NCBI GenBank assembly: GCA_005882415.1
Contig: VBAE01000226.1
Span: 1 to 20,451, forward strand
Origin: Alphaproteobacteria bacterium
GTDB lineage: Bacteria; Pseudomonadota; Alphaproteobacteria; Sphingomonadales; Sphingomonadaceae
Length of the DNA stretch: 20,451 nucleotides
Reading direction: 5' to 3'
The notes under the pieces are model-generated. The model saw only the letters and a list, made by a program, of their open reading frames with translations. It was not told the DNA's origin and did no database searches. Positions 1-8,222 of the stretch are shown here, in pieces. Every line of letters begins with the position of its first letter. Position 1 is the first letter of the stretch. Made by a program: the position numbers and the translations under genes.

Positions 1-769
1 TCTCCAGCGGCCTTGTGGTGCCGCGGCCTTCCGACAGCGTCGTCCCTTCCAGCATCACCGTCCCGGCATAGGCGCGGGCCATCCACAAATTGGGGGCGTT
101 GGGGCTCGGGTTGATCCACACGCGCTCGCCGAGCGGCCAGCCATAACCGGGGGCCGCGGCGGGGTCGTAGCCTTCCATCGTCACCACCTGATAGTCGACG
201 TCGAGCCCGCGCGTCTCGATGAACCACCGGCCGAGCTCGCCAAGGGTGAGGCCGTGGCGCATCGGCATCGGGCCGGCGCCGACGAAGCTCTCCCAGCCGG
301 GGCGAAGGGTCAGGCCCTCGACCGGGCGGCCGGCGGGGTTGGGGCGGTCGAGCACCCAGACCGCCTTTTTGTGCTCGGCCGCGGCTTCGAGGACGTAGAG
401 CAGGGTGGTGATGAAGGTGTAGATCCGGCAGCCGAGGTCCTGAAGGTCGACGAGGAGGACGTCGAACGTGCCCATCGACTGGCCGGTGGGACGGCGGACC
501 TCGCCATAGAGGCTGAAGATCGGGACTCCGAGCAGAGGATCGGTGAAATCCTCGGTCTCGACCATATTGTCCTGCTTGTCGCCGCGAAGGCCGTGCTGCG
601 GGCCGAAGGCGGCGCTCACCCTCATCCCCGGGCAGGCGGCAAGGGCGTCGAGCGACGGGGTGAGGTCCTCGGTGACCGAGGCAGGATGGGCGAGCAAAGC
701 CACCCTCTTGCCTTCGAGCGGGCGGCGAAGGGCGGGGTCGGCGAGGAGGCGGTCGATACCGAAGTTCAT
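1..769 (-). CDS. DUF1343 family exo-beta-N-acetylmuramidase (NamZ-like), 3' end outside window
   Basis: The first 256 residues are visible; the C-terminus lies beyond position 1. The family (DUF1343, NamZ, formerly YbbC) removes MurNAc from the non-reducing end of peptidoglycan fragments in cell-wall turnover and recycling. Seen here are the LEGKRVALLAHPAS opening near residues 18-31, the conserved PQHGLRGDKQDN motif near residues 54-65, VLLVDLQDLGCRIYTF near residue 102, and the LDRPNPAGRPVEG and GYGWPLGERVW stretches. The ATG at 769 is chosen because the protein starts just before the first beta strand and lies 11 bases after the stop of the upstream DOMON-like gene, so the two are probably co-transcribed. 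No clear Shine-Dalgarno sequence precedes it. There is no signal peptide from this start, so the enzyme may be cytoplasmic, unlike secreted homologues. Family assignment is firm; localisation is inference. Confidence 0.9.
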   Translation of the reverse strand, partial: MNFGIDRLLADPALRRPLEGKRVALLAHPASVTEDLTPSLDALAACPGMRVSAAFGPQHGLRGDKQDNMVETEDFTDPLLGVPIFSLYGEVRRPTGQSMGTFDVLLVDLQDLGCRIYTFITTLLYVLEAAAEHKKAVWVLDRPNPAGRPVEGLTLRPGWESFVGAGPMPMRHGLTLGELGRWFIETRGLDVDYQVVTMEGYDPAAAPGYGWPLGERVWINPSPNAPNLWMARAYAGTVMLEGTTLSEGRGTTRPLE

Positions 770-780
770 GAAGGTGTCGC

Positions 781-1299
781 TCAGGCTGCTGGGAGGGAGA
801 GGCGGAAGGCGGCGGAGTTGTGGAAATCGGCTCTACCCGGCGGATGGGCGAGCGCCCACCAGCTTTTCGACCCTTCGCAGGTTTCAATCACGGCGCTGAG
901 GTTGAGCCGCCAGTCCCCCGAGGGAAGGCCGGAGATGCGGGCGGTGAGTTCGAAGCGGGCGCGCGTCCCGGAGGTTTCGACGGCGGGAGGCGGGATGGCG
1001 GCATTCTCCATCCCCTCGCGATAGGCCGCGAAGGCGTAGGCGGCCCAGGCGCTGGAGGGCGAGAGGTTGATCTCGTGGTAGCCCGGCCCCTCCCCTGCCA
1101 GGACGAAAGCTTCGAAGCAGCTGTGCTGCCAAAGGCCGTCCGCGCGCACCGGAGGCGCCGGAGCCGGCAGGAGCAGCGAGCCGACGTCGCCGCTCACCAC
1201 ATAATGCAGCCGAAGCCCATCCGAACCCTCGCGCACCGCCTCCGCCTCGATCGCGATCGATGGCGGGGTGCAGTCCGGGTGCGGGTGGAGACGAAGCAT
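781..1299 (-). CDS. DOMON-like domain-containing protein
   Basis: A protein of about 172 residues resembling the DOMON-like proteins widespread in sphingomonads. These are beta-sandwich proteins related to carbohydrate- or heme-binding DOMON domains; the ligand is not known. Recognisable blocks are LRLHPHPD at the N-terminus, RADGLWQHSCFEAFV in the first third, YHEINLSPSSAWAAY in the middle, and LSAVIE followed by KSWWALAHPPGRADFH near the C-terminus. I chose the ATG at 1299 because family members begin directly with the LHPHP motif. An ATG at 1317 and a GTG at 1332 are in-frame alternatives that would add 6 or 11 residues. It lies between the zinc-ribbon ORF and the NamZ-like gene on the same strand with short gaps, which suggests an operon. 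The blocks suggest a full-length domain. Confidence 0.8.
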   Translation of the reverse strand: MLRLHPHPDCTPPSIAIEAEAVREGSDGLRLHYVVSGDVGSLLLPAPAPPVRADGLWQHSCFEAFVLAGEGPGYHEINLSPSSAWAAYAFAAYREGMENAAIPPPAVETSGTRARFELTARISGLPSGDWRLNLSAVIETCEGSKSWWALAHPPGRADFHNSAAFRLSLPAA

Positions 1300-1341
1300 C
1301 GGCGCGCTGCCTAGCATCCGCGGCGGCCCCACGCGAGCCGC

Positions 1342-1526
1342 TCAGGCGGCGCGGCGGAAGCGGCCTTTCACGCGGAGGCGGGCGGCGGCGGCCCCGAACG
1401 GGCCTCCGTCGGCGAGCGGCAGCGGGCTTCCGCAGCAGGCGCATTCCGCGGCGTGGCGGCCGATGAACCATTGGCCTCCGCCGCAATCCGGGCATTGCCC
1501 GCTTCCCCGAGTGCCTTGGCTAGCAT
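1342..1526 (-). CDS. Small zinc-ribbon protein, start unresolved (probable frameshift near its 5' end)
   Basis: A short frame ending at TGA (1342) encodes GQCPDCGGGQWFIGRHAAE followed by CACCGSPLPLA and a basic tail. The CX2C-X13-CX2C pattern is a typical zinc ribbon. The in-frame region upstream contains no ATG, GTG or TTG before the previous stop, only a CTG at 1599 and an ATT at 1539. The nearest ATG (1526) is one base out of frame and would give MLAKALGEAG. Adding one base in the GGG run near 1500 would join that start directly to QCPDCGG, giving a 61-residue protein. I infer a one-base loss, real or from sequencing. The gene lies between gatB and the DOMON-like gene on the same strand. 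Its function is unknown; nucleic-acid or metal binding is the general expectation for zinc ribbons. Confidence 0.5.
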
Positions 1527-1603
1527 GGAGAAGGTGAATCGAAACCGCTGTTTCGCGCCAAAAACAAAGGATTTCCGCGCCGTTGCGGCGGGGACACAGG
1601 GGG

Positions 1604-3076
1604 CTAGCCGAGCGCCTTCTTGAGAAGCTCGTTGACCACCGCCGGGTTGGCCTTGCCCTGCATCGCCTTCATCGTCTGGCCGACGAAAAAGCCGAACAAT
1701 TTGTCCTTGCCGCCGCGATAGTCGGCGACCTTGTCCTGATTGGCGGCGAGCACGTCGGCGATGACCTTGTCGATCGCGCCGGTGTCGCTGGTCTGCTTGA
1801 GGCCGCGCTCCTCGACGATCGCGCCCGGGTCCTGGCCGGTTTCGAGCATGATCTCGAACACCTGCTTGGCGAGCGTCCCGGAGAGGGTGCCGTCGGCGGT
1901 GAGGCGGATGAGCTCGCCGGCCTGGGCCGGGGAGACGGGGCTGTCCTCGATGCTTCGGCCGAGGCGGTTCAAGGCGCCGAACAATTCGCTGGTCACCCAG
2001 TTCGACGCGCGGCCGGCATGTTCCTCGCCGACGCTGTCCAGCACCGCCTCGAACCAGCGGGCGGTGGTGACGTCGGCGGTGAGGACGCTGGCATTATAGG
2101 GCGTCAGGCCGAGCACCGATTCGTAGCGGCGGCGCTTGGCGTCGGGGAGCTCGGGCAGGCTGGCGCGGCAATCGGTGAGGAAATCGTCGGTCAGCTCTAC
2201 GGGCAGCAGATCCGGATCGGGGAAGTAGCGATAGTCGTGCGCTTCCTCCTTGGAGCGGAGCGAGCGGGTCTCTGCCTTGTCCGGGTCCCAGAGGCGGGTT
2301 TCCTGGACGATATTGCCGCCGCCCTCCAAAACGTCGACCTGGCGGTTCGCCTCATATTCGATCGCGGCCATGATGAAGCGGACCGAATTGACGTTCTTGG
2401 TCTCGGTTCGGGTGCCGAACTCCGCTCCGGGCTTGCGCACCGAGACGTTGACGTCGGCGCGCATCGAGCCCTGCTCCATATTGCCGTCGCACGAGCCCAC
2501 ATAGCGCAGAATCGCTCTCAATTTGCGGATATAAGCCCCTGCTTCTTCGGGAGAACGCATGTCGGGCTTGGAGACGATCTCCATCAAGGCAACGCCCGAG
2601 CGATTGAGGTCGACATAGGAGAAGCTGGGATGCTGGTCGTGCATCAGCTTGCCGGCGTCCTGCTCGAGATGGATGCGCTCGATGCCGATGCGCTTGGCCG
2701 AGCTCTCGTCCTTGTCGTCGGCCAGGATCTCGATCTCGCCCTCGCCGACGATCGGGTGGTAGAGCTGGCTGATCTGATAGCCCTGGGGGAGATCGGCGTA
2801 GAAATAATTCTTCCGGTCGAAGCGCGACCAGGGGTTGATCCGCGCCTCAAGCGCCATGCCGGTGCGCACCGCCTGGCGGATGCACTCGGCGTTCGGCACC
2901 GGCAGCATGCCGGGCATGGCCGCGTCGACCAGGCTGACCTGCGTGTTCGGCTCGGCCCCGAACTCCGTCGAAGCGCCCGAGAAGAGCTTCGCCGCGGAGG
3001 TCACCTGGGCGTGGACCTCGAGGCCGATCACGACCTCCCACTCGCCCGTCGCACCGTGGATTCGATAGCTGGACAT
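1604..3076 (-). CDS. gatB: Asp-tRNA(Asn)/Glu-tRNA(Gln) amidotransferase subunit B
   Basis: A 490-residue subunit of the GatCAB complex. GatB binds the mischarged tRNA and uses ATP to activate the misacylated Glu or Asp, which GatA-derived ammonia then amidates. Diagnostic stretches are VVIGLEVHAQV near residue 14, FDRKNYFYADLPQGYQISQ near residue 85, GVALMEIVSKPD near 160, and SMRADVNVSVRKPG near 200. The C-terminal YqeY-like tail ends GKANPAVVNELLKKALG. Its ATG (3074-3076) shares one base with the TAA stop of gatA (TAATG), so translation is probably coupled. I chose this ATG over in-frame starts three residues upstream because of that junction and the usual MSxYRI-type N-terminus. The subunit is complete and normal in length. 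It is required in alphaproteobacteria that lack glutaminyl- or asparaginyl-tRNA synthetase. Confidence 0.97.
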   Translation of the reverse strand: MSSYRIHGATGEWEVVIGLEVHAQVTSAAKLFSGASTEFGAEPNTQVSLVDAAMPGMLPVPNAECIRQAVRTGMALEARINPWSRFDRKNYFYADLPQGYQISQLYHPIVGEGEIEILADDKDESSAKRIGIERIHLEQDAGKLMHDQHPSFSYVDLNRSGVALMEIVSKPDMRSPEEAGAYIRKLRAILRYVGSCDGNMEQGSMRADVNVSVRKPGAEFGTRTETKNVNSVRFIMAAIEYEANRQVDVLEGGGNIVQETRLWDPDKAETRSLRSKEEAHDYRYFPDPDLLPVELTDDFLTDCRASLPELPDAKRRRYESVLGLTPYNASVLTADVTTARWFEAVLDSVGEEHAGRASNWVTSELFGALNRLGRSIEDSPVSPAQAGELIRLTADGTLSGTLAKQVFEIMLETGQDPGAIVEERGLKQTSDTGAIDKVIADVLAANQDKVADYRGGKDKLFGFFVGQTMKAMQGKANPAVVNELLKKALG

Positions 3077-4475
3077 TACCACCAAGCCTCCGGACGAGCA
3101 GTGAAGCCGGCTCGCTCCTCGAAAGCCAAAGCCGCGTTCAAGACGGACTGTTCGTCGAGGGCGCGGCCGATGAGCTGGAGGCCGAGGGGGAGGCCTTCGG
3201 CGTTGAGGCCGGCGGGGACGCTGATGGCTGGGAGGCCGGCGAGGCTTGCGGGGACTGCGAAGACGTCGTTCAGATACATGGCAATCGGGTCGTCCGACTT
3301 CTCGCCGAGCCCGAAGGCGGCGCTCGGCGCGGTCGGGGTGAGGAGCAGGTCGACCTCGGCGAAGGCGCGTTCGAAATCGCGGGCGATCAGGGCGCGGACC
3401 TTCTGAGCCTGATTGAAATACGCGTCGTAAAAGCCTGCGGACAAAACATAAGTGCCGATCATGATCCGGCGCTTCACCTCGGCGCCGAAGCCGGCGGCGC
3501 GGGTCGCCTCGTACATATCGGTCAAATTGCCGTTCTGAGGCGCGACGCGGCGGCCGTAGCGCACCCCGTCATAGCGGGCGAGGTTGGACGAGGCCTCGGC
3601 CGGGGCGATGATGTAATAGGTCGGGAGCGCATATTTCGTGTGGGGACGCCGTCGATGCGGTATTCCTTGGGGATGCCGATGCGCTTGCCGCGGATGTCCG
3701 AGGAGAGGTTCGCTTCCCAGGCGGGCACCGGAAGCTCGAGCGAGGTCGAATCCTTCGGGTCGAAGCCGGCCATCGCTTCCAGCATGATCGCGCAGTCGCG
3801 GACGTCGCGGGCCATCGGGCCGGCCTGGTCGAGGCTGGAGGCGAAGGCGACCATGCCCCAGCGCGAGCAGCGGCCGTAGGTCGGCTTGATGCCGGTGATG
3901 CCGACGAAGGCGGCGGGCTGGCGGATCGAGCCGCCGGTGTCGGTGCCGGTGACGCCGGGCGCGAGGCGCGCGGCGACCGCGGAGGCCGAGCCGCCCGAGC
4001 TTCCGCCCGGGGTCAAAGCCGCATTGCCGCCGTCGTTCCTGCGCCAGGGCGAGAGGACCGGGCCCCAGGCGCTGGTCTCGTTGGACGAGCCCATCGCGAA
4101 CTCGTCCATGTTCAATTTGCCGAGCATCCCGGCGCCGGCGGCGAGGAGGTTGCCGGAGACGGTCGATTCGTAGACCGGCTCGAAGCCTTCGAGTATCCGG
4201 CTTCCGGCGGTGGTCTGGACGCCCTTGGTGGCGAACAGGTCCTTGATCCCGAGCGGAACGCCGGAGAGCGGCTTCAGATCGCCCGAGGCGCGCGCCTTGT
4301 CGGCCGCGTCGGCGGCGGCGAGGGCGATTTCGGGCGTCTCGACGGTGAAGGCGTTCAGCGCCCTCCCCCTCTCGACCGCGGCGTCGAACGCCTCGGCCAC
4401 TTCGCGGGCGGAGAAATCGCCGCCGCGCACCCCGTCGCGGATCGCCGCGATGCCGAGATCGGTGAGGCCGGACAT
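3076..4475 (-). pseudogene. gatA: Amidotransferase subunit A, broken by an internal deletion with frameshift
   Basis: The amidase subunit of GatCAB, which hydrolyses glutamine and supplies ammonia. Frame 1 (from 4475) holds the amidase signature: catalytic Lys78 in GIKDLF, the cis-Ser in PGGSSGGSAS (159-160) and the nucleophile Ser183 in GTDTGGSIRQPA. It reads normally to KEYRIDGVP (residue 278), near position 3645. The protein then resumes in another frame with HTKYALPTYYIIAPAEASSN and runs normally to the TAA at 3076. The two parts total about 466 residues against roughly 490 for the family. From memory of the family, about 27 residues (the helix with ALWEQG-type sequence) are missing. The frame offset implies a loss of 1 mod 3 bases, about 80 bp. 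Both ends have ordinary family sequence and TAATG junctions with gatC and gatB. The gene should be essential, so a sequence or assembly error is a serious alternative. Confidence 0.92.
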
Positions 4476-4762
4476 TATTCGATCACCTTGGGGACGGCGA
4501 AGAAGCCGTGCTCGGCGACCGGCGCGTTGGCGAGCACGTCCTCGCGGATGCCGCCGTCGGTGACGACGTCGTCGCGCAGGCGCAGGGCGTTGGGGATTAC
4601 CGCGGTCATCGGCTCGACGCCCGAGACGTCGACCTCCTGAAGCTGCTCGACCCAGCCGAGGATATTGTTCAGCTCGGGCGCCAGCGCCTCGACCTCGGCA
4701 TCGCTGACTGCGATCCGGGCAAGGCGGGCGATGTGGCGGACGGTGGAGGCGTCGACGGTCAT
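4475..4762 (-). CDS. gatC: Asp-tRNA(Asn)/Glu-tRNA(Gln) amidotransferase subunit C
   Basis: A 95-residue protein, the small GatC subunit that wraps around GatA and GatB and stabilises the amidotransferase. The helix VRHIARLARIAV near residue 8, ELNNILGWVEQLQEVDVSGVEP in the middle and the C-terminal HGFFAVPKVIE motif are all present. The ATG at 4762 gives the usual MxVDxxTVRxIARLARI start; in-frame ATGs up to 4801 would add 13 atypical residues. No clear Shine-Dalgarno sequence precedes it. Its TAA overlaps the gatA ATG by one base (TAATG), the same junction as gatA-gatB, so gatC-gatA-gatB form one translationally coupled operon. The DUF4153 gene lies 51 bases upstream on the same strand. Confidence 0.95.
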   Translation of the reverse strand: MTVDASTVRHIARLARIAVSDAEVEALAPELNNILGWVEQLQEVDVSGVEPMTAVIPNALRLRDDVVTDGGIREDVLANAPVAEHGFFAVPKVIE

Positions 4763-4813
4763 GATGGGGGTGGCGCTAGCATTCGTGCTGCGCTGCATCA
4801 AGAACGGCGGGCG

Positions 4814-6476
4814 CTATTCGAAGACTTCACCCACAGGCTGGCCGCCGATGAAGAGCTGCCTGCGCTTCACCTCGCGCAATTCCACCTCGCCGCGGGTCAG
4901 AGCCGCGCGCATCCGGGCGATCTCCTCCTTCTGCTTCGTCGGGGGGGCCATCGCAGGATCGGGCGCATCGCTCCATGTCACGCCCTTGCGGTAGAAGGTC
5001 GTCGTCGAGGGCTCGCATGTCCTTGTCGCCGACATAGACCCGAGTCTTGATCGCGCCGGCGAGCTCGGGCGGCAAGGGCGTGGGGGCGGGAAGGATGCGC
5101 AACCTGCCGATCGCCTTCTCGCGCGCCTCGACTTCGGCCGGCCGGGCGAGGTCCCATTTATTCTTCGCCTTCAGCGCCTCGGCGGCGCGGGCGCGGATGT
5201 CGGCATTGGCACTTTGGTCGCGCAGCCTCTCGAGGGCGCGCACGCCAGCGGGCCCGAACTCGAAGCGCAGCGCGGGCCAGTCGAAACGCTGCGGGGTGAC
5301 TCGGCCCGATTCGAGGCGGGCGACCTGGCTGCTGACCGAGAGGGCTCCGAACGGTACGATGGGAAGCGCCAGGACCAAAGCGAGGAGGCAGAGGCCGATG
5401 GCGATGACGATGTTGTAGCGGCGCACGCGTTCGGCCCAGCCGCTTCGGCCGATGACCAAAGCTGCGACGTAGGCCAGTGCACAGACCAGCGCGATGCCGA
5501 CGAAGACGGCGGCCCACAGGCGCTCGGGGGTGAGGCCATATTGGCCGATTCGAAGCCCGGTCGAGACGGCGGCGACGATGGCGAGCGGGAGGATCGCTCC
5601 GGCCAGCGCCATCGCCGACCAGCGCAGCGGCCGCGCCTTGGCTTCCTCTTCCGGCCCGTTGCCGATGACGGCGTTGGCGAGGACGATCGCGCCCACGATG
5701 CAGGTGAGAAGGATCGGGGTCGTCGACTTGGTCTCGTTCCACAAAGGCGCGAGCCCGGTGAAGGGCAGAGCGAGCAGGAAGAAGACCAGACCGAAAGCGA
5801 GGATCGGCGCGAGCACGGAGAGCACCGCCATCACCACCCGCTGGAGGAGGAGCAGGATCTTGTCGCGGTCCCGCAGCAACCCGATGGCGGCGCCGAGCGC
5901 TCCGCCGAGGATCGTCCAGAGGAACCAGGGCTTGTCCATCAGCCGGCGCAGCAGATCCAGCCCGATCAGGTCGAACAGCCCCCCGAGCAGCAGCAGAAGC
6001 AGGAGGACGATGGCCAGGAAGCCCCAGGAGGCGCACCACAGCACGACATTGCCCCAGGCGTGGCCGTGGACCGACCGATAGTCGAAGCGAAACCTGCCCG
6101 AATCGCGTGCCGACTGGAGCAAAGGCGCCGCGACCGCGACCGCGAAGACCGAGGAGGCGAATTGCCAGGTCTCGCTCGAGCCCCATTCATCCCCGCTGCC
6201 GTTCCAATAAGCGACGAAGCCGGTGACTGCGCCGGCGGCCAGGGCTCCGGCGACCGACCAGGTCCAGCGCAGCCGCTCGACGGTGAAGGCGAAGACGAGG
6301 CCCGCCACGCCGAGCGCCACCGCGAGCGACATTCTGAGCGGCTCGCCGACATGCTGGCCCTCGGTCTCGCCGTCGAGGAGGAAGTGGATGGCGAGCCCCG
6401 TCGCGGCCCCCAAAGCCAGCAGGAACACCGCCCGAAGCGGCCATGCCGGATGCTCGCTCGCCCGCTCTTCGTCCAT
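4814..6476 (-). CDS. DUF4153 multi-pass membrane protein, frameshifted near its C-terminus
   Basis: An inner-membrane protein with about 11 hydrophobic segments between residues 12 and 390, for example AVFLLALGAATGLAIHFLL, then a soluble C-terminal region with the PALRFEFGPAGVRAL and GRLRILPAPTPLPPELAG stretches. It resembles the DUF4153 family, whose function is unknown. The ATG at 6476 is preceded by GGGGAG at a good distance. The first frame reads sensibly to about GDKDMRALDDD (near 5010) and then becomes Arg/Pro/Asp-rich with no protein-like character until its stop at 4827. The neighbouring frame from about 5010 reads TTFYRKGVTWSDAP and then VELREVKRRQLFIGGQPVGE to a TAG at 4814, which looks like the true C-terminus. 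The shift fits one extra base or a loss of 2 mod 3 bases. The gene precedes gatC on the same strand. Confidence 0.75.
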
Positions 6477-6595
6477 ATTCTCTCCCCTGCCCGTGGGCAG
6501 ACTGCGCCATGCGCGGCCGCTTCGCAAATCACGCCGCGCTTGCATCCTTGTTTGGCATAGGCTTGTGCAGCGGCGATGGAGCTTCGGAGGATTTG

Positions 6596-7708
6596 ATGCT
6601 GGCGCGCCGTTTCCTGTGGGTCGTGGCGGGCCTCGTCATGCTGGTGCTCGCCGGGGCGCTGGCGATGCGGCTGTTCGGAACCGAGTTCATGCGGATCGCC
6701 ATGATCCCCTCGGGCGCGTTCGAAAGCGGTCCGCCGGCGCCGACCGGGGCTTATGCCAAGGCCGACATGTGGATCGCCCGGCCGGACATCGCCGGCAACC
6801 CGTCGCTGTGGACTCCGCCGGGGCTGGCGCGGGGCGATAAGCCAACGGCCTCGGTTTTCTTCATCCACCCGACCAGCTACCTTGAGAAGTCGCGCTGGAA
6901 TGCGACCTTGGACGACAAGGATTCGCAGTGGCGGGCGAGCCTGTTCGTCCGGAGCCAGGCAAGCGCGTTCAACGGCATCGGCCGGGTCTGGGCGCCGAAA
7001 TATCGCCAGGCGACCTTCGGGGCCTTCCTCACCACCCGCGCCGACGCCCAGAAGGCGCTCGACTTCGCCTATCGCGACGTCGCCGCCGCCTTCGAGGAAT
7101 TCCTCCGCGAGGCGCCGAAGGATTCCCCGATCATCCTTGCGGGACACAGCCAGGGCAGTCTTCACCTGGTCCGACTGCTCAGGGAGCGCATCGCGGGCCA
7201 TCCCGAGGCGAAGCGGGTTGCCGCGGCTTATGCGGTGGGCTGGCCGATCTCAGTGTCGGCGGACCTGCCCTCGCTCGGCCTCCCAGCCTGCGCGAAGGCT
7301 GACGATTCGGGCTGCGTGCTGAGCTGGCAGAGCTTCGGCGAGCCGGCCGACCCCAAGATGATCACCGACGTCTACGACGCCTCGTCCGGCCCCACCGGCG
7401 TGTCGCGGGCGGGATCGCCGATGCTCTGCGTCAACCCGCTCACCGGCACCCGCGACTCCGACGCCCCCGCCAGCGCCAATCTCGGCACCCTCGTCCCCAA
7501 TGCCGAGCTCACCGAAGGCCATCTCCAGGCCGGCGCCGTCCCCGCCCGCTGCGACGTCCGCGGCTTCCTGCTGATCGGCGACAAGGCCCCCGACCTCGGC
7601 AGCTACGTGCTCCCGGGAAACAACTACCACGTCTACGACTACGCCCTGTTCTGGTCGAACATCCGCGCGGATGCGGCACGGCGGCTGGCGGCGTTCACGA
7701 AGCGATGA
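6596..7708 (+). CDS. DUF3089 alpha/beta-hydrolase, membrane-anchored or secreted
   Basis: A 370-residue protein of the DUF3089 family, predicted alpha/beta-hydrolases of unknown substrate. It has an N-terminal hydrophobic segment (residues 5-25, FLWVVAGLVMLVLAGALAM) that acts as a signal anchor or signal peptide. VFFIHPTSY lies near residue 87, RQATFGAF near 137, and the nucleophile elbow GHSQGS has Ser185 as the likely catalytic serine. YHVYDYALFW near the C-terminus probably carries the catalytic histidine. The ATG at 6596 is preceded by GGAGG (6586-6590) at five bases, which settles the start; the frame is open upstream to 6443. Its TGA overlaps the ruvX ATG (ATGA), so the two are co-translated. 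It is divergent from the DUF4153 gene across a 119-bp gap that must hold both promoters. Confidence 0.85.
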   Translation: MLARRFLWVVAGLVMLVLAGALAMRLFGTEFMRIAMIPSGAFESGPPAPTGAYAKADMWIARPDIAGNPSLWTPPGLARGDKPTASVFFIHPTSYLEKSRWNATLDDKDSQWRASLFVRSQASAFNGIGRVWAPKYRQATFGAFLTTRADAQKALDFAYRDVAAAFEEFLREAPKDSPIILAGHSQGSLHLVRLLRERIAGHPEAKRVAAAYAVGWPISVSADLPSLGLPACAKADDSGCVLSWQSFGEPADPKMITDVYDASSGPTGVSRAGSPMLCVNPLTGTRDSDAPASANLGTLVPNAELTEGHLQAGAVPARCDVRGFLLIGDKAPDLGSYVLPGNNYHVYDYALFWSNIRADAARRLAAFTKR

Positions 7709-8178
7709 GTGGGCTCCCGGTCACCGCGTCCGTGCGCGACTTCCGGGACGCGCTTCCCGAAGGTGGCCGTCTGCTCGGGATGGACGTCGGGACCAAGACC
7801 ATCGGCTTGGCGCTGTGCGACGACCGCTGGACGATCGCGACCCCGGCGCAATTGCTCCACCGCGCCAAGTTCACCGCCGATCTCGCCAGGCTGAAGGCGC
7901 TCGGCGAGGCGGAGCGGGTGAAGGGGCTGGTCGTCGGGCTTCCGCTGAACCTCGACGGAAGCGATTCGCCGCGCACCCAGGCGGTGCGCGCCTTTGCCCG
8001 CAACCTCGCCCCGCTCGGCCTGCCGCTGCTGCTCTGGGACGAGCGCTGGTCGACGCAGGCGGTGACCCGCACCCTGCTCGACGCCGACGCCAGCCGCGCC
8101 CGCCGCGCCGAGCTGGTCGACAAGATGGCCGCCGCCTACATCCTCCAGGGCGCGATCGACGCGCTTACGATGGGTTGA
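7705..8178 (+). CDS. ruvX: Holliday junction resolvase-like protein RuvX/YqgF
   Basis: A 157-residue RNase H-fold protein of the YqgF/RuvX family. Members process the 5' end of pre-16S rRNA and have been proposed to be Holliday junction resolvases. The first catalytic strand GMDVGTKTIGLALCD starts near residue 25 with the conserved Asp at 27. KGLVVGLPLNLDGS lies near residue 73, LLLWDERWST near 109, and the final acidic helix VDKMAAAYILQGAIDAL near 139. The ATG overlaps the stop of the DUF3089 gene by four bases. The first 24 residues before the beta strand are a slightly long leader, so a later start cannot be excluded, but the ATGA junction supports this one. pyrB follows after 44 bases. 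Confidence 0.93.
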   Translation: MSGLPVTASVRDFRDALPEGGRLLGMDVGTKTIGLALCDDRWTIATPAQLLHRAKFTADLARLKALGEAERVKGLVVGLPLNLDGSDSPRTQAVRAFARNLAPLGLPLLLWDERWSTQAVTRTLLDADASRARRAELVDKMAAAYILQGAIDALTMG

Positions 8179-8222
8179 GGGGCCTTGCTGCACCCCGCGC
8201 CCGCTTCTAGACCCCGCACTCG

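Noticed and set aside
1583..3406. A 607-codon open frame on the plus strand opposite gatB and gatA.
   Set aside because: It is antisense to gatB, whose family motifs are unmistakable. High GC with strong third-position bias creates long antisense frames, and its protein shows no motif.
3522..4475. The 317-codon first part of gatA as a complete shorter amidase.
   Set aside because: Its last 39 residues are out-of-frame Arg/Pro/Ser sequence, and the true continuation is present in another frame directly after.
5214..6560. A 448-codon plus-strand frame rich in Glu, Asp, Arg and Gln.
   Set aside because: It is the complement of the hydrophobic DUF4153 coding sequence; reverse complements of Leu/Ala/Val codons give such charged strings.
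7250..8193. Minus-strand frames opposite the DUF3089 and ruvX genes.
   Set aside because: They are shadows of well-recognised plus-strand genes and show no family motif.
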